DNA of 30,120 nt from a virus. Shown piece by piece: positions 14,314 through 20,834 of this stretch (position 1 is its first letter; each line of letters starts with the position of its first letter). The position numbers and the translations under genes were made by a program. The notes under the pieces are model-generated. The model saw only the letters and a program-made list of their open reading frames with translations, had not been told where the DNA came from and did not search any database. The stretch covers positions 1 through 30,120 of the IMG/VR virus record IMGVR_UViG_3300017724_000047; one strand, written 5' to 3'.

Positions 14314-14577
14314 TTAGTTATTAATTTCAATTACTTTGATTGTGGATTTTAATACTTTTTTGTTTTCGTTTAAGTCTACTAAAACATTAAATGAACCTTT
14401 ACTTGAGTGTACTTCAAAAACACATTGATAATTTAAAGATTTTAAATTTAATCTTGTTCCCTCAAATGAAAAGTGCCAAAAGTCTTCAGTAAATTTATTT
14501 TCAAAAACTTCTTTTACTAATAAGTAAACCTTATCTTCTTGATTTTGAGTTAGTTGAAGTGTATTTGTGATTGTCAT
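14314..14577 (-). CDS. Hypothetical protein (87 aa)
   Basis: 87 residues: an N-terminal helix (LTQNQEDKVYLLVKEVFENK), then a beta-rich part (LNLKSLNYQCVFEVHS, SFNVLVDLNENKKVLKSTIKVIEI). A candidate promoter -7 element lies about 50 bases before the start, making it the first gene of a small-gene unit that ends at the 13320-13350 terminator. Function unknown. Confidence 0.6.
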   Translation of the reverse strand: MTITNTLQLTQNQEDKVYLLVKEVFENKFTEDFWHFSFEGTRLNLKSLNYQCVFEVHSSKGSFNVLVDLNENKKVLKSTIKVIEINN

Positions 14578-14629
14578 AATAACCTTTTTTTTTAATTACA
14601 CTGCAATATATAACTATTTAACTTATAAA

Positions 14630-14637
14630 CAAAATTA
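14630..14637 (-). promoter_or_regulatory. Candidate -7 promoter element
   Basis: The minus strand reads TAATTTTG, matching the Bacteroidota -7 consensus TAnnTTTG, in the 73-base gap between the large terminase gene and the small-gene unit. I see no good -33 TTG at the right distance, so support is partial. Confidence 0.3.
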
Positions 14638-14650
14638 TTAATAACTTTTT

Positions 14651-15814
14651 TTAGTAAATGTAATATTGACCCTTATTAGGATTCTCTAATTGTGAAGTGA
14701 TAGCATACCTCATCGCATCTATACAATGGTTAAAAGCATCTATTGGTTTGTTAAGTGTTTCTCCTTCTTTGTTCTTTAACCAAATGTAGTTCTGTAGTTC
14801 TTTAATTAAGTTATGACTTCTATTAGTTATATAGATTTCATTTTGATTGATGAGGTTGATACCATACACTATTGAGTCTTTACCTTTCTTTACTGGCATT
14901 ATTAAATGACCATAGCTTGATAACTCTGCAATACTTTTAGGTTCTGCTGAATCTGCATATATGATTTCTTTTGCTTCGTGTGTTTTAAGTAAGTTGCTTA
15001 TCTGACTATTTAGTAATCCTTTTTGATAGATGACCTCATCAAAGATATATGAGTTGTTGTATTTGTAAAGTGCTATTAAAGTAGAAGGGTCATTAGTATA
15101 ACCAAAGTCCATTCCGTAACAAAGTAGTCTTGCTTCGTTTGGTAAGTCTATAGGCTTCCAGTCTTTTATACAAGCACCTTCTAAACTTCCTATCTCTCCA
15201 AGTCCATATACATTCCACCAGTTATTCCAATAGGTAGATGTCTTTGCTTTGTCTTTAGCTTTCTCTATGTCTTTTATAATTGTGTCTGGTAATGCTTCAT
15301 TGTCTAAATACGTTAGCTTTATAAAGTCTGCATCTTCTTTGCCTTGCAGTTCTGTATGCGCCCAGAATGATGAGGTTGGGTTAAACTCAATCCATATATC
15401 TCCAGATGTTCTTATTGCTAATTGGTTGTATGCTTCGTAAGGTATGTTGTTAGCTTCGTTTACATATAGGGTGTGTCTTCTTGCTCCTCTTAACTTGTCT
15501 GCTGATTCAACACTAAAGAACTCTATGTAACTTCCGTTTGCAAACTTATACTTAAGCATTGACTTATTATATTGCATATCATTATAACGATTAGTCATCA
15601 TCATAATCTTTAGGAAGTCTTTTAAAGCACCTCTACGCAAATGTGGTATAGACTCACTAACTACGCTTATTTCTACGTTAGGAGTTCTTATAGCTCTATC
15701 TATGAGGATTGGTAGTATGCCGAATGTCTTACCAGCAGATGTTCCACCTTGAACTATTTTTTTACGTTTCTTTAGTTTAAGAAGTTTTTTAATTGCAGTT
15801 GTTACTACAAACAT
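14651..15814 (-). CDS. terL: Terminase large subunit
   Basis: 387 residues. The ATPase domain has Walker A GGTSAGKT (residues 23-30) and Walker B TLYVNE (115-120). The RNase H-like nuclease domain has acidic residues in YGMDFGYTNDPS (Asp236), IIYADSAEP (Asp288) and FNHCIDAMRYAI (Asp366). The enzyme pumps DNA into proheads through the portal and cuts the concatemer. Its start overlaps the end of the small subunit gene (TAATG). At 387 residues it is at the short end of the family. Unlike in many phages, the portal gene is not next to it but about 12 kb further along the transcript direction. Confidence 0.95.
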   Translation of the reverse strand: MFVVTTAIKKLLKLKKRKKIVQGGTSAGKTFGILPILIDRAIRTPNVEISVVSESIPHLRRGALKDFLKIMMMTNRYNDMQYNKSMLKYKFANGSYIEFFSVESADKLRGARRHTLYVNEANNIPYEAYNQLAIRTSGDIWIEFNPTSSFWAHTELQGKEDADFIKLTYLDNEALPDTIIKDIEKAKDKAKTSTYWNNWWNVYGLGEIGSLEGACIKDWKPIDLPNEARLLCYGMDFGYTNDPSTLIALYKYNNSYIFDEVIYQKGLLNSQISNLLKTHEAKEIIYADSAEPKSIAELSSYGHLIMPVKKGKDSIVYGINLINQNEIYITNRSHNLIKELQNYIWLKNKEGETLNKPIDAFNHCIDAMRYAITSQLENPNKGQYYIY

Positions 15815-16059
15815 TAATCAATAATATTAAATAAAGGTTGCTCGTTGTTTAGAGTAATGTCTTTTGTTTCTCTTGGTTTACCAGCATAGTAATGATAGAA
15901 CATTTGTATAAATTTAAACTCTCCAGATTCTATTCCTTTTTTTAGAGCTGCATAAGCTTGTGGCTCAAGTGGTGTTAGTCTTTCGATTAACTTTACCTCT
16001 TCGGCTTTAGGCTTTCTACCAGCAGTTGTATGTCCTCCGTTGTTCTTTCTTTTATCCAT
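15814..16059 (-). CDS. Terminase small subunit-like protein
   Basis: 81 residues. A basic N-terminus (DKRKNNGGHTTAGRKPKAEEVK) is followed by a helical part with LTPLEPQAYAALKKGIESGEFKFIQMFYHYYAGKPRETKD and ends EQPLFNIID, quoted here as its parts. This small protein directly precedes the large terminase gene in many Bacteroidota phages and is the likely DNA-recognition partner. The TAATG overlap with the large subunit gene supports coupled expression. It is shorter than classical small subunits. A promoter-like -7 element lies about 38 bases upstream of the start. Confidence 0.75.
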   Translation of the reverse strand: MDKRKNNGGHTTAGRKPKAEEVKLIERLTPLEPQAYAALKKGIESGEFKFIQMFYHYYAGKPRETKDITLNNEQPLFNIID

Positions 16060-16096
16060 AATTAAAAAAGATTATTATTAATTATTTTTTATATAA

Positions 16097-16104
16097 CAAA
16101 TATA
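16097..16104 (-). promoter_or_regulatory. Candidate -7 promoter element for terminase genes
   Basis: TATATTTG on the minus strand is a perfect match to the TAnnTTTG element, in the 56-base gap before the small terminase gene. No TTG at 17-19 bases upstream is visible, so if it works it may need an activator or the phage sigma factor. Confidence 0.35.
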
Positions 16105-16115
16105 TTGTGTTTTTG

Positions 16116-16580
16116 TTATTTGAGTCTTTCAACAAGTCTGCTTATTCTTTTTTCTGCTTCTGGTAATTGTGGGTCTGGTATTTCTTTTATTTTACCTAAT
16201 AGTGTTCTGTGTTTTATGTCTATGTTTAGTTTTCTTACATAGTCGTATTTGAGTTTTAGTTGGTAGTGTTCTATTTTTAGTCTTGCTAATTGTCTATCTA
16301 TAGGGATGTATTCATCTGTCTTTTTTATTCTATTGTATATTTCCATATATTCTGGGTTATACATTTCAAATGCTGGGAATACATTTGTTATAGAGTGTAG
16401 TACTGTTGCGTGGTGTAGGTTTAGTGTTTGTCCTATTTCGTGTAAAGATAAGTTTGTTCTGTCTTTACATATCTTAAAGTATATAGCTCTTCCATAAACA
16501 ACTTGTCTTTTTCTTGTCTTACCTCCTATTTCGTATCCTAATTCTCTTTCTACTAATTTTCTAATCGTTGTCGTTTCCAT
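16116..16580 (-). CDS. DnaA domain IV-like DNA-binding protein
   Basis: 154 residues. Residues 23-64 match the C-terminal DNA-binding domain of DnaA: RKRQVVYGRAIYFKICKD, then SLHEIGQTLNLHHATVLHS, the DnaA signature with HHATVLHS in place of DHTTVLHA. There is no AAA+ ATPase domain; after residue 70 the protein is a basic helical extension. Such phage proteins may bind an origin or titrate host DnaA boxes. The gene overlaps the end of the upstream 74-residue gene and is the last gene before the packaging genes. Confidence 0.8.
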   Translation of the reverse strand: METTTIRKLVERELGYEIGGKTRKRQVVYGRAIYFKICKDRTNLSLHEIGQTLNLHHATVLHSITNVFPAFEMYNPEYMEIYNRIKKTDEYIPIDRQLARLKIEHYQLKLKYDYVRKLNIDIKHRTLLGKIKEIPDPQLPEAEKRISRLVERLK

Positions 16581-16785
16581 TTATTATATTTTGTATTAAT
16601 TGTGTAAATTCTATTTTTTCTATTGCTAATTTAATTCCTTCACATTCCAAGTACATTTCTTTATCTTCATAGTCGTATAAGATAATTCTTAATTCGTCTA
16701 ATTCAGTTCCTTTCTCGTAGTCGTATAATGCAATGTAGTAAAATTGATATATTATATCATTCTTGAGTCCCTCGTTTTCGTACAT
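16561..16785 (-). CDS. Small acidic hypothetical protein (74 aa)
   Basis: I chose the ATG at 16785 over an upstream TTG at 16803. The product is acidic and Tyr-rich (IIYQFYYIALYDYEKGTELDE, then IILYDYEDKEMYLE) with a final helix. It overlaps the DUF3310 gene by 29 bases at its start and the DnaA-like gene by 20 bases at its end, so it is embedded in the operon. An acidic surface could mimic DNA or bind the host replication proteins, but no family is recognised. Confidence 0.55.
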   Translation of the reverse strand: MYENEGLKNDIIYQFYYIALYDYEKGTELDELRIILYDYEDKEMYLECEGIKLAIEKIEFTQLIQNIINGNDND

Positions 16786-16969
16786 ATTCAATCTCTCTTT
16801 CAAGATAGTCTTTAGCTTTTAGTAAATCCATTAGTTCGTGATTCTTCTTGTCTGCTCTGCTTATGTACTTTATTATGTTTCCTCTATTGAAGTTTAAGTT
16901 GTAGTCCTTGATAAAGTCTATAACATCATATCCTTTTCCGTTTTCATAGTGTGGTTGAGTTGCTCTCAT
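16757..16969 (-). CDS. DUF3310 protein (SaV-like)
   Basis: 70 residues. The pattern HYENGKGYDVIDFIKDYNL (7-25), FNRGNIIKYISRADKK (27-42) and DLLKAKDYLEREI (48-60) is that of DUF3310 (PF11753), a very common small phage protein of nucleotide-metabolism context whose activity is not established. The G-N-IKY-R core and KA.YL motif are intact. The start codon lies inside the preceding basic gene (26-base overlap). Confidence 0.85.
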   Translation of the reverse strand: MRATQPHYENGKGYDVIDFIKDYNLNFNRGNIIKYISRADKKNHELMDLLKAKDYLEREIEYVRKRGTQE

Positions 16970-17111
16970 TGTTTTTGTCTTTTATTAAAACTCCGTTTCT
17001 TTTTACTTTAGGTTTTCTTTCTTCTTCTATAAACCTTTCTCTTTGCTTTCTTCTTGCTGCCCTTTGTTTTTTATTAGGCTTATCTTTTTTTAAAGGTTTA
17101 AATTGTCTCAT
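16944..17111 (-). CDS. Highly basic microprotein (55 aa)
   Basis: A 56-codon frame that starts with a TAATG overlap with the methyltransferase stop and overlaps the DUF3310 start by 26 bases. The product is very rich in Lys and Arg (MRQFKPLKKDKPNKKQRAAR at the N-terminus, RRKQRERFIEEERK next). It would bind nucleic acids or be largely disordered. The opening MRQFKP resembles MRKFKP of the 38-residue protein at 22429-22545. Function unknown. Confidence 0.55.
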   Translation of the reverse strand: MRQFKPLKKDKPNKKQRAARRKQRERFIEEERKPKVKRNGVLIKDKNNESNSTTL

Positions 17112-17731
17112 TAAAATAATCGTGTTTGTTGTTTATGTTGTTCTATTCTTTTTGTTGCTGCTTCAAAGTATTCTTTGTCTATTTCGTAACCAGTTAAGTC
17201 ATATCCTAAATTATGACAAGCTATAGCTATAGAGCCACTTCCTAAATGTGTATCTAATATTTTATATCCCTCTTTGGCGTAATTCATTAATATCCATTCA
17301 TAAAGTGCCACAGGTTTTTGTGTTGGGTGTATTCTTATTTCTTTATCTTTCATATTCTGTTGCAACATACCATTCCAAGTGTACTCAAATATTCTTACCG
17401 ATTTATGAGTAGTGCATATAGCAACTTCTCCGTCTCCAAATGCTGTACCGTTTTTATTCCAAACTATAACACCTCCAATATTTCCAAAATAATTACCTCC
17501 CCAGATTATAGTATTTTTGGAAACTCTTTTCAACTCATTAAAATATTCTTTAGTTGGTGGAGTATTTTTAAATTCTTTAAACTTAGTCCTGCTTGTTGCT
17601 TGTTTTTTACTATCTGTCATTTTACTTGCAAAAGCATCGTTTCCACCGTATGGAGGGTCTACAATAGCCAAGTCGAACTGATTGTCTTTCATTTCTTTCA
17701 TAGCTTCCATACAGTCTTGATTGTATATCAT
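17111..17731 (-). CDS. Orphan DNA methyltransferase (beta-type order)
   Basis: 206 residues. The catalytic motif DPPY (25-28) precedes the AdoMet-binding motif LDTHLGSGS (159-167), with HPTQKP (135-140) and GYEID (181-185) in the expected places. This is the beta-group order of N6-adenine or N4-cytosine methyltransferases (N6_N4_Mtase family). The recognition part between the motifs is short. No restriction endonuclease is adjacent, so it is an orphan that could protect phage DNA or mark newly made strands. It overlaps the FEN-like gene at its start (ATGA). Confidence 0.9.
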   Translation of the reverse strand: MIYNQDCMEAMKEMKDNQFDLAIVDPPYGGNDAFASKMTDSKKQATSRTKFKEFKNTPPTKEYFNELKRVSKNTIIWGGNYFGNIGGVIVWNKNGTAFGDGEVAICTTHKSVRIFEYTWNGMLQQNMKDKEIRIHPTQKPVALYEWILMNYAKEGYKILDTHLGSGSIAIACHNLGYDLTGYEIDKEYFEAATKRIEQHKQQTRLF

Positions 17732-18414
17732 TGTGTTCTTAATTTAAGTAAATTATAACATTGTATGTATTTTAACTTTGCTTTTGATTTGTATATTGTT
17801 TTAAATAGTTCATATGTCTTTTTTGTAAATTGATAATGTGTCTTGCAATCTTTAAACAATCTTTTTGCATATGCCTTTCCATAACCTTTACAATAGTTTA
17901 CATTGTCTGCACTATCTCCAACTATCATTTGTTCGTAGAAGTTATATAAAGCATCGTAAGGACTTATATCTATTATCTCTTGGTGTTTGTAGTGATAGTT
18001 GTACATAAGGCAAGGTAGTTGCTTATAATCCTTGTCAAGTGATACTATTATTACATTGTTGTGTCCTAATTCATCGGTAAGTGTTTTCCAATACGTAGCA
18101 ACTAAATCATCTGTCTCAACACCATAAGAGTTTTTAGTAGAGTATATCTGTGCTATGTGTTCGTGCATCTCAAATAGTAATTTAGGATGTTCTTGCTTTT
18201 TTCTGTTTGCTTTGTAGTTAGGGTCTAATAGTTTTCTAAAATTACCTTTGCTATTATTAAAAGTTATTACTCTTTCTATTTGGTAGGTTTCTTCAAGTCT
18301 ATTTACAATTGACATAAATACCTCATCAAACTTTCCTATAGCTTCATCTAATATGTCATCAACACCGCAACAAGAAGAATACACTAAACTATCTGCATCA
18401 AATAAAACTACCAT
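17728..18414 (-). CDS. FEN-family 5'-3' exonuclease
   Basis: 228 residues. It shows the acidic metal-binding set of phage 5'-3' exonucleases: FDADSLVY (Asp6, Asp8), a YKANRK motif (67-72), ETDD (100-103), SLDKDYKQL (125-133) and GDSADN (166-171), then a GYGKAYAKRLF helix-hairpin-like segment. Such enzymes remove RNA primers and flaps or make 3' tails for recombination. No DNA polymerase gene is visible in the window. It overlaps the upstream small gene by 7 bases and the methyltransferase by ATGA. Confidence 0.85.
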   Translation of the reverse strand: MVVLFDADSLVYSSCCGVDDILDEAIGKFDEVFMSIVNRLEETYQIERVITFNNSKGNFRKLLDPNYKANRKKQEHPKLLFEMHEHIAQIYSTKNSYGVETDDLVATYWKTLTDELGHNNVIIVSLDKDYKQLPCLMYNYHYKHQEIIDISPYDALYNFYEQMIVGDSADNVNYCKGYGKAYAKRLFKDCKTHYQFTKKTYELFKTIYKSKAKLKYIQCYNLLKLRTQ

Positions 18415-18629
18415 TGTTCTTCTATTATTTCTATGGCTTGATTCTCTAACTCATCAATTACTTCTTGTTCTAATATATCTATAATGTCTTGTCCTCCACA
18501 TAACACTTTAAAACAATTAAAATCACTACTAAAATCTGGATACATATAACTACCATCTTGACCTTTTTGATATTCTCCTACAACAACTAAAGCTATGTTA
18601 TCATATTCTACTGTTATTTCTTTTTTCAT
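18408..18629 (-). CDS. Small acidic hypothetical protein (73 aa)
   Basis: 73 acidic residues: a beta-rich front (KEITVEYDNIALVVVGEYQKG) and an acidic C-terminal helix (DILEQEVIDELENQAIEIIEE). The upstream sequence holds the best promoter candidate in the window and an A-rich leader, so this is probably the first gene of a transcript running into the nuclease, methyltransferase and replication genes. Function unknown. Confidence 0.6.
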   Translation of the reverse strand: MKKEITVEYDNIALVVVGEYQKGQDGSYMYPDFSSDFNCFKVLCGGQDIIDILEQEVIDELENQAIEIIEEQW

Positions 18630-18645
18630 TTTGTTTCGTTTTGTG

Positions 18646-18673
18646 CAAATATAAACAATTTTGTTTAAAACAA
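18646..18673 (-). promoter_or_regulatory. Candidate Bacteroidota-type promoter
   Basis: Minus strand: TTG (18673-18671), 17 bases, then TATATTTG (18653-18646), a full match to TTG-N17-19-TAnnTTTG. It lies in the gap between the PD-(D/E)XK-like gene and the 73-residue gene, 17 bases before the ATG at 18629. Confidence 0.5.
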
Positions 18674-19009
18674 TTCATTTATAGGCAGTAATATTCCTTT
18701 TGATGTATCATTATCTCCACCTTTTTTATCTCTATCTGTGTTAAGATACTTTCTGCATTTTTCTTTTAATTCTTTTGTTTCAATTAAATGAAATGTATTG
18801 CTAATACAAAAACAATAATAATCTGATTGACTTGTGCTTATACCAGATTTTTTCCCTCTACTCATATATTCAACATATATGTTTTTTGTCTCAATAGCTT
18901 GTAAATCGTACTTTACTTCTATTGTTTTATTTTTAAAAATATTACCAAGCTCTTCTTCTTTTACTTGACCTACCTTTAAATCATATTTAAAATCATTATT
19001 GTACTTCAT
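18665..19009 (-). CDS. Putative PD-(D/E)XK-like nuclease (114 aa)
   Basis: 114 residues. An EEE helix (18-20), then TIEVKYD (29-35) giving an E-x-K pair, then NIYVEYMSRGKKSGIST (43-59) and DYYCF fit the small PD-(D/E)XK fold seen in phage Holliday-junction-type or host-takeover nucleases. The GGDNDTSKGILLPI end is also typical of this group in my memory. No database comparison was possible, so the fold is inferred. It neighbours a phosphoesterase and a FEN-like gene, which suits a DNA processing cluster. Confidence 0.55.
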   Translation of the reverse strand: MKYNNDFKYDLKVGQVKEEELGNIFKNKTIEVKYDLQAIETKNIYVEYMSRGKKSGISTSQSDYYCFCISNTFHLIETKELKEKCRKYLNTDRDKKGGDNDTSKGILLPINELF

Positions 19010-19157
19010 CTTCTTTAAAATCTTTAGTTGCTTTAGTTAAGAACTCATCAACAACATCAACTCTTCTTGAAAGTTTTTCTATTGCTACATACAAAGTAGC
19101 TACTGTAGATTCAAGTATCTTAAATCTTTCTTTAGTTGTGTATTTTTTATTTTTCAT
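18996..19157 (-). CDS. Small helical protein (53 aa)
   Basis: I take the ATG at 19157, which overlaps the stop of the phosphoesterase gene (ATGA); the longer frame depends on TTG. The product is helical with a probable coiled coil (ILESTVATLYVAIEKLSRRVDVV) and a charged end (KATKDFKEDEVQ). It overlaps the next gene by 14 bases. It may be an adaptor for one of the neighbouring DNA enzymes. Function unknown. Confidence 0.5.
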   Translation of the reverse strand: MKNKKYTTKERFKILESTVATLYVAIEKLSRRVDVVDEFLTKATKDFKEDEVQ

Positions 19158-19864
19158 AATTCCATTAATTCGTTTATAACTGTATGTCCTCCTAACACTA
19201 CTGCACAAGCAATAGCTGGTTTTTTTCCTCTTTTAGCGTATGCCATAGCATAAGCAGTTGCATCTATTCCACAACCTATTTGACTACCAAAGACTTTAAA
19301 GTTCTGACCAACATACCACTCTGTGTAACATTGTGTGTGTAAGTGTCCTTGTATTGTGCTTTGCATATCAGCTCTACATTTAGTTCTTGCAGTTCCAGCT
19401 TCTCCGTGTATATATTGTACACCATCAATTACAACTCTATCAACAAACTTCCATTGTGGTACTTCTAATACATCCTTGTAAGCCTTTATCCATTTCTTTG
19501 GTACTGCGCTTGTTTGTGCTTTACGCATAATAAGTCTATCGTGATTTCCTATTGTTACGTGAGCTTTAGGGAAAGCATTGTACCAATTAGCTATTTTACT
19601 TATTGCAAGTTCTAATTCTTGACCTCCTCCAAGACCATCTGCATCTGATTCGTGGTATGAAGAATAATGATTATCAATTACATCTCCTATAAACACAACT
19701 CTATTACAATTGTATTTAGCGTAAGTTTCTTGACAATGTTCTAAATATCCATCTAAACAGAATGGCTCGTGTAAGTCTCCTATAACAAGTACTCTTGTTT
19801 CTTTCTTGGTTATGTTCTCGTAAGCTACTTTTTTGTTTCCGTTAATGCGTGGTCTAATTTCCAT
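19154..19864 (-). CDS. Calcineurin-like metallophosphoesterase
   Basis: 236 residues with the complete metallophosphoesterase motif set: GDLHEPF (29-35), GDVID (60-64), GNHD (106-109), a His in YIHGEAG (His153) and GHLHT (173-177). Such proteins cleave phosphodiesters or phosphomonoesters with two metal ions; phage members may be nucleases. The gene overlaps the Cys-containing gene upstream by 11 bases and is coupled to the next gene by ATGA. The substrate cannot be read from the sequence. Confidence 0.85.
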   Translation of the reverse strand: MEIRPRINGNKKVAYENITKKETRVLVIGDLHEPFCLDGYLEHCQETYAKYNCNRVVFIGDVIDNHYSSYHESDADGLGGGQELELAISKIANWYNAFPKAHVTIGNHDRLIMRKAQTSAVPKKWIKAYKDVLEVPQWKFVDRVVIDGVQYIHGEAGTARTKCRADMQSTIQGHLHTQCYTEWYVGQNFKVFGSQIGCGIDATAYAMAYAKRGKKPAIACAVVLGGHTVINELMEL

Positions 19865-20264
19865 AAGTTTTATATAAAGAGTTTAATTCATTAGTTATAG
19901 TTCTTATACAACTCCCACAAGATGTCATTACTTTTTTATCATTAAATACTCTGTTGTATATTTTTAGTAATTGTTTTTGTTCTGATGAGTTTACTCTTGT
20001 TCTGTTTAGAGAAAACCATTCTTGTAAATAAACATATTCGTTTTCTAATAAACACTTTGGTCTTTTATATCTAAATGCCTTGTTTAGTGCTACTTGCCTT
20101 TCATCACAACCACAATCTTCTCCAGCTATAAACTTAACAGCTTTAGCTATTCCAGTAGCTTTAGTAATCTTGGCAATGGTATCTCCTAACCCTTTTGATT
20201 GTTTGTCGTAATTTGCTTTCCATTCTTTGTACTCTTTAGTACGTTTGTCTTTTGGTGGTTTCAT
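19854..20264 (-). CDS. Conserved Bacteroidota phage protein with Cys motifs (136 aa)
   Basis: 136 basic residues. It has a KPPKDKRTKEYKEWKANYDK start, the segment GLGDTIAKITKATGIAKAV, then EDCGCDERQVALNKAF and a C-terminal TSCGSCIRTI. The paired DCGCD and SCGSC motifs could bind a metal. I know similar proteins (GLGD..EKITKATGI..) as conserved unknowns in this phage group. It overlaps the sigma factor stop by ATGA, suggesting coupled production with the transcription regulator. Confidence 0.65.
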   Translation of the reverse strand: MKPPKDKRTKEYKEWKANYDKQSKGLGDTIAKITKATGIAKAVKFIAGEDCGCDERQVALNKAFRYKRPKCLLENEYVYLQEWFSLNRTRVNSSEQKQLLKIYNRVFNDKKVMTSCGSCIRTITNELNSLYKTYGN

Positions 20265-20833
20265 ATTAAATTATAATCTTCGTTTTTAAAATCTTCGTAG
20301 TCTTCACTAAACTTATCTCTAATTTTATCTTTGCCTTTCTTTAGTGTATGAAATATATTGACTGGACTTATTTTAGTTTCACTTGATAAACCTCTTATAC
20401 TTAAATCAGTATCTCTATATAATTCATAAATACTCTTATCGTACCAATGCCACTTATCTAACTCATTGTCCATCTTCTCACATAATCTCCAAAAAGCTTC
20501 TTCTTTTTTTATTTCATCAGTGGCTGTAAATTTATGCATATCTTTTTCTGGAATCTCATTAAAGTCTTTGTCTTTGTAAAATTCTTCTATTTGTATTTTA
20601 TGCACTTTGTTTTTCAATTTAATATAATTAATAAATACACTTCTAATTGTGAAATACATATAAGCTTTAGAATATTTACCATTGCTATATACTTTTTTGT
20701 TGTCTGCATATTTAATAATCTTTAAATAGCTTTCTTGCACTATGTCTTCTGCATAGTCCTTCGCTCCTAAATTTTTTGCTATTTGTACCCACTCTTTATG
20801 ATTTTTACCTAATGCTACTAAAAATTCTGTCAT
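20261..20833 (-). CDS. Phage-encoded sigma-70-family (ECF-like) factor
   Basis: 190 residues. Residues 26-42 (DYAEDIVQESYLKIIKY) match sigma region 2.1-2.2, residues about 54-74 (YSKAYMYFTIRSVFINYIKL) resemble regions 2.3-2.4, and residues 132-172 (YELYRDTDLSIRGLSSETKIS onward) form the region 4 helix-turn-helix that reads the -35-like element. The size and two-domain layout fit an ECF-like factor. It could direct host RNA polymerase to phage promoters. The gene starts 2 bases after the ATPase gene ends. Confidence 0.75.
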   Translation of the reverse strand: MTEFLVALGKNHKEWVQIAKNLGAKDYAEDIVQESYLKIIKYADNKKVYSNGKYSKAYMYFTIRSVFINYIKLKNKVHKIQIEEFYKDKDFNEIPEKDMHKFTATDEIKKEEAFWRLCEKMDNELDKWHWYDKSIYELYRDTDLSIRGLSSETKISPVNIFHTLKKGKDKIRDKFSEDYEDFKNEDYNLI

Positions 20834-20834
20834 A

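Noticed and set aside
16951-17758. Plus-strand open frames of 91 and 146 codons opposite the basic microprotein and methyltransferase genes
   Set aside because: The product of the first is a Leu/Phe-rich mirror of a Lys/Arg-rich gene, and the second is antisense to intact methyltransferase motifs.
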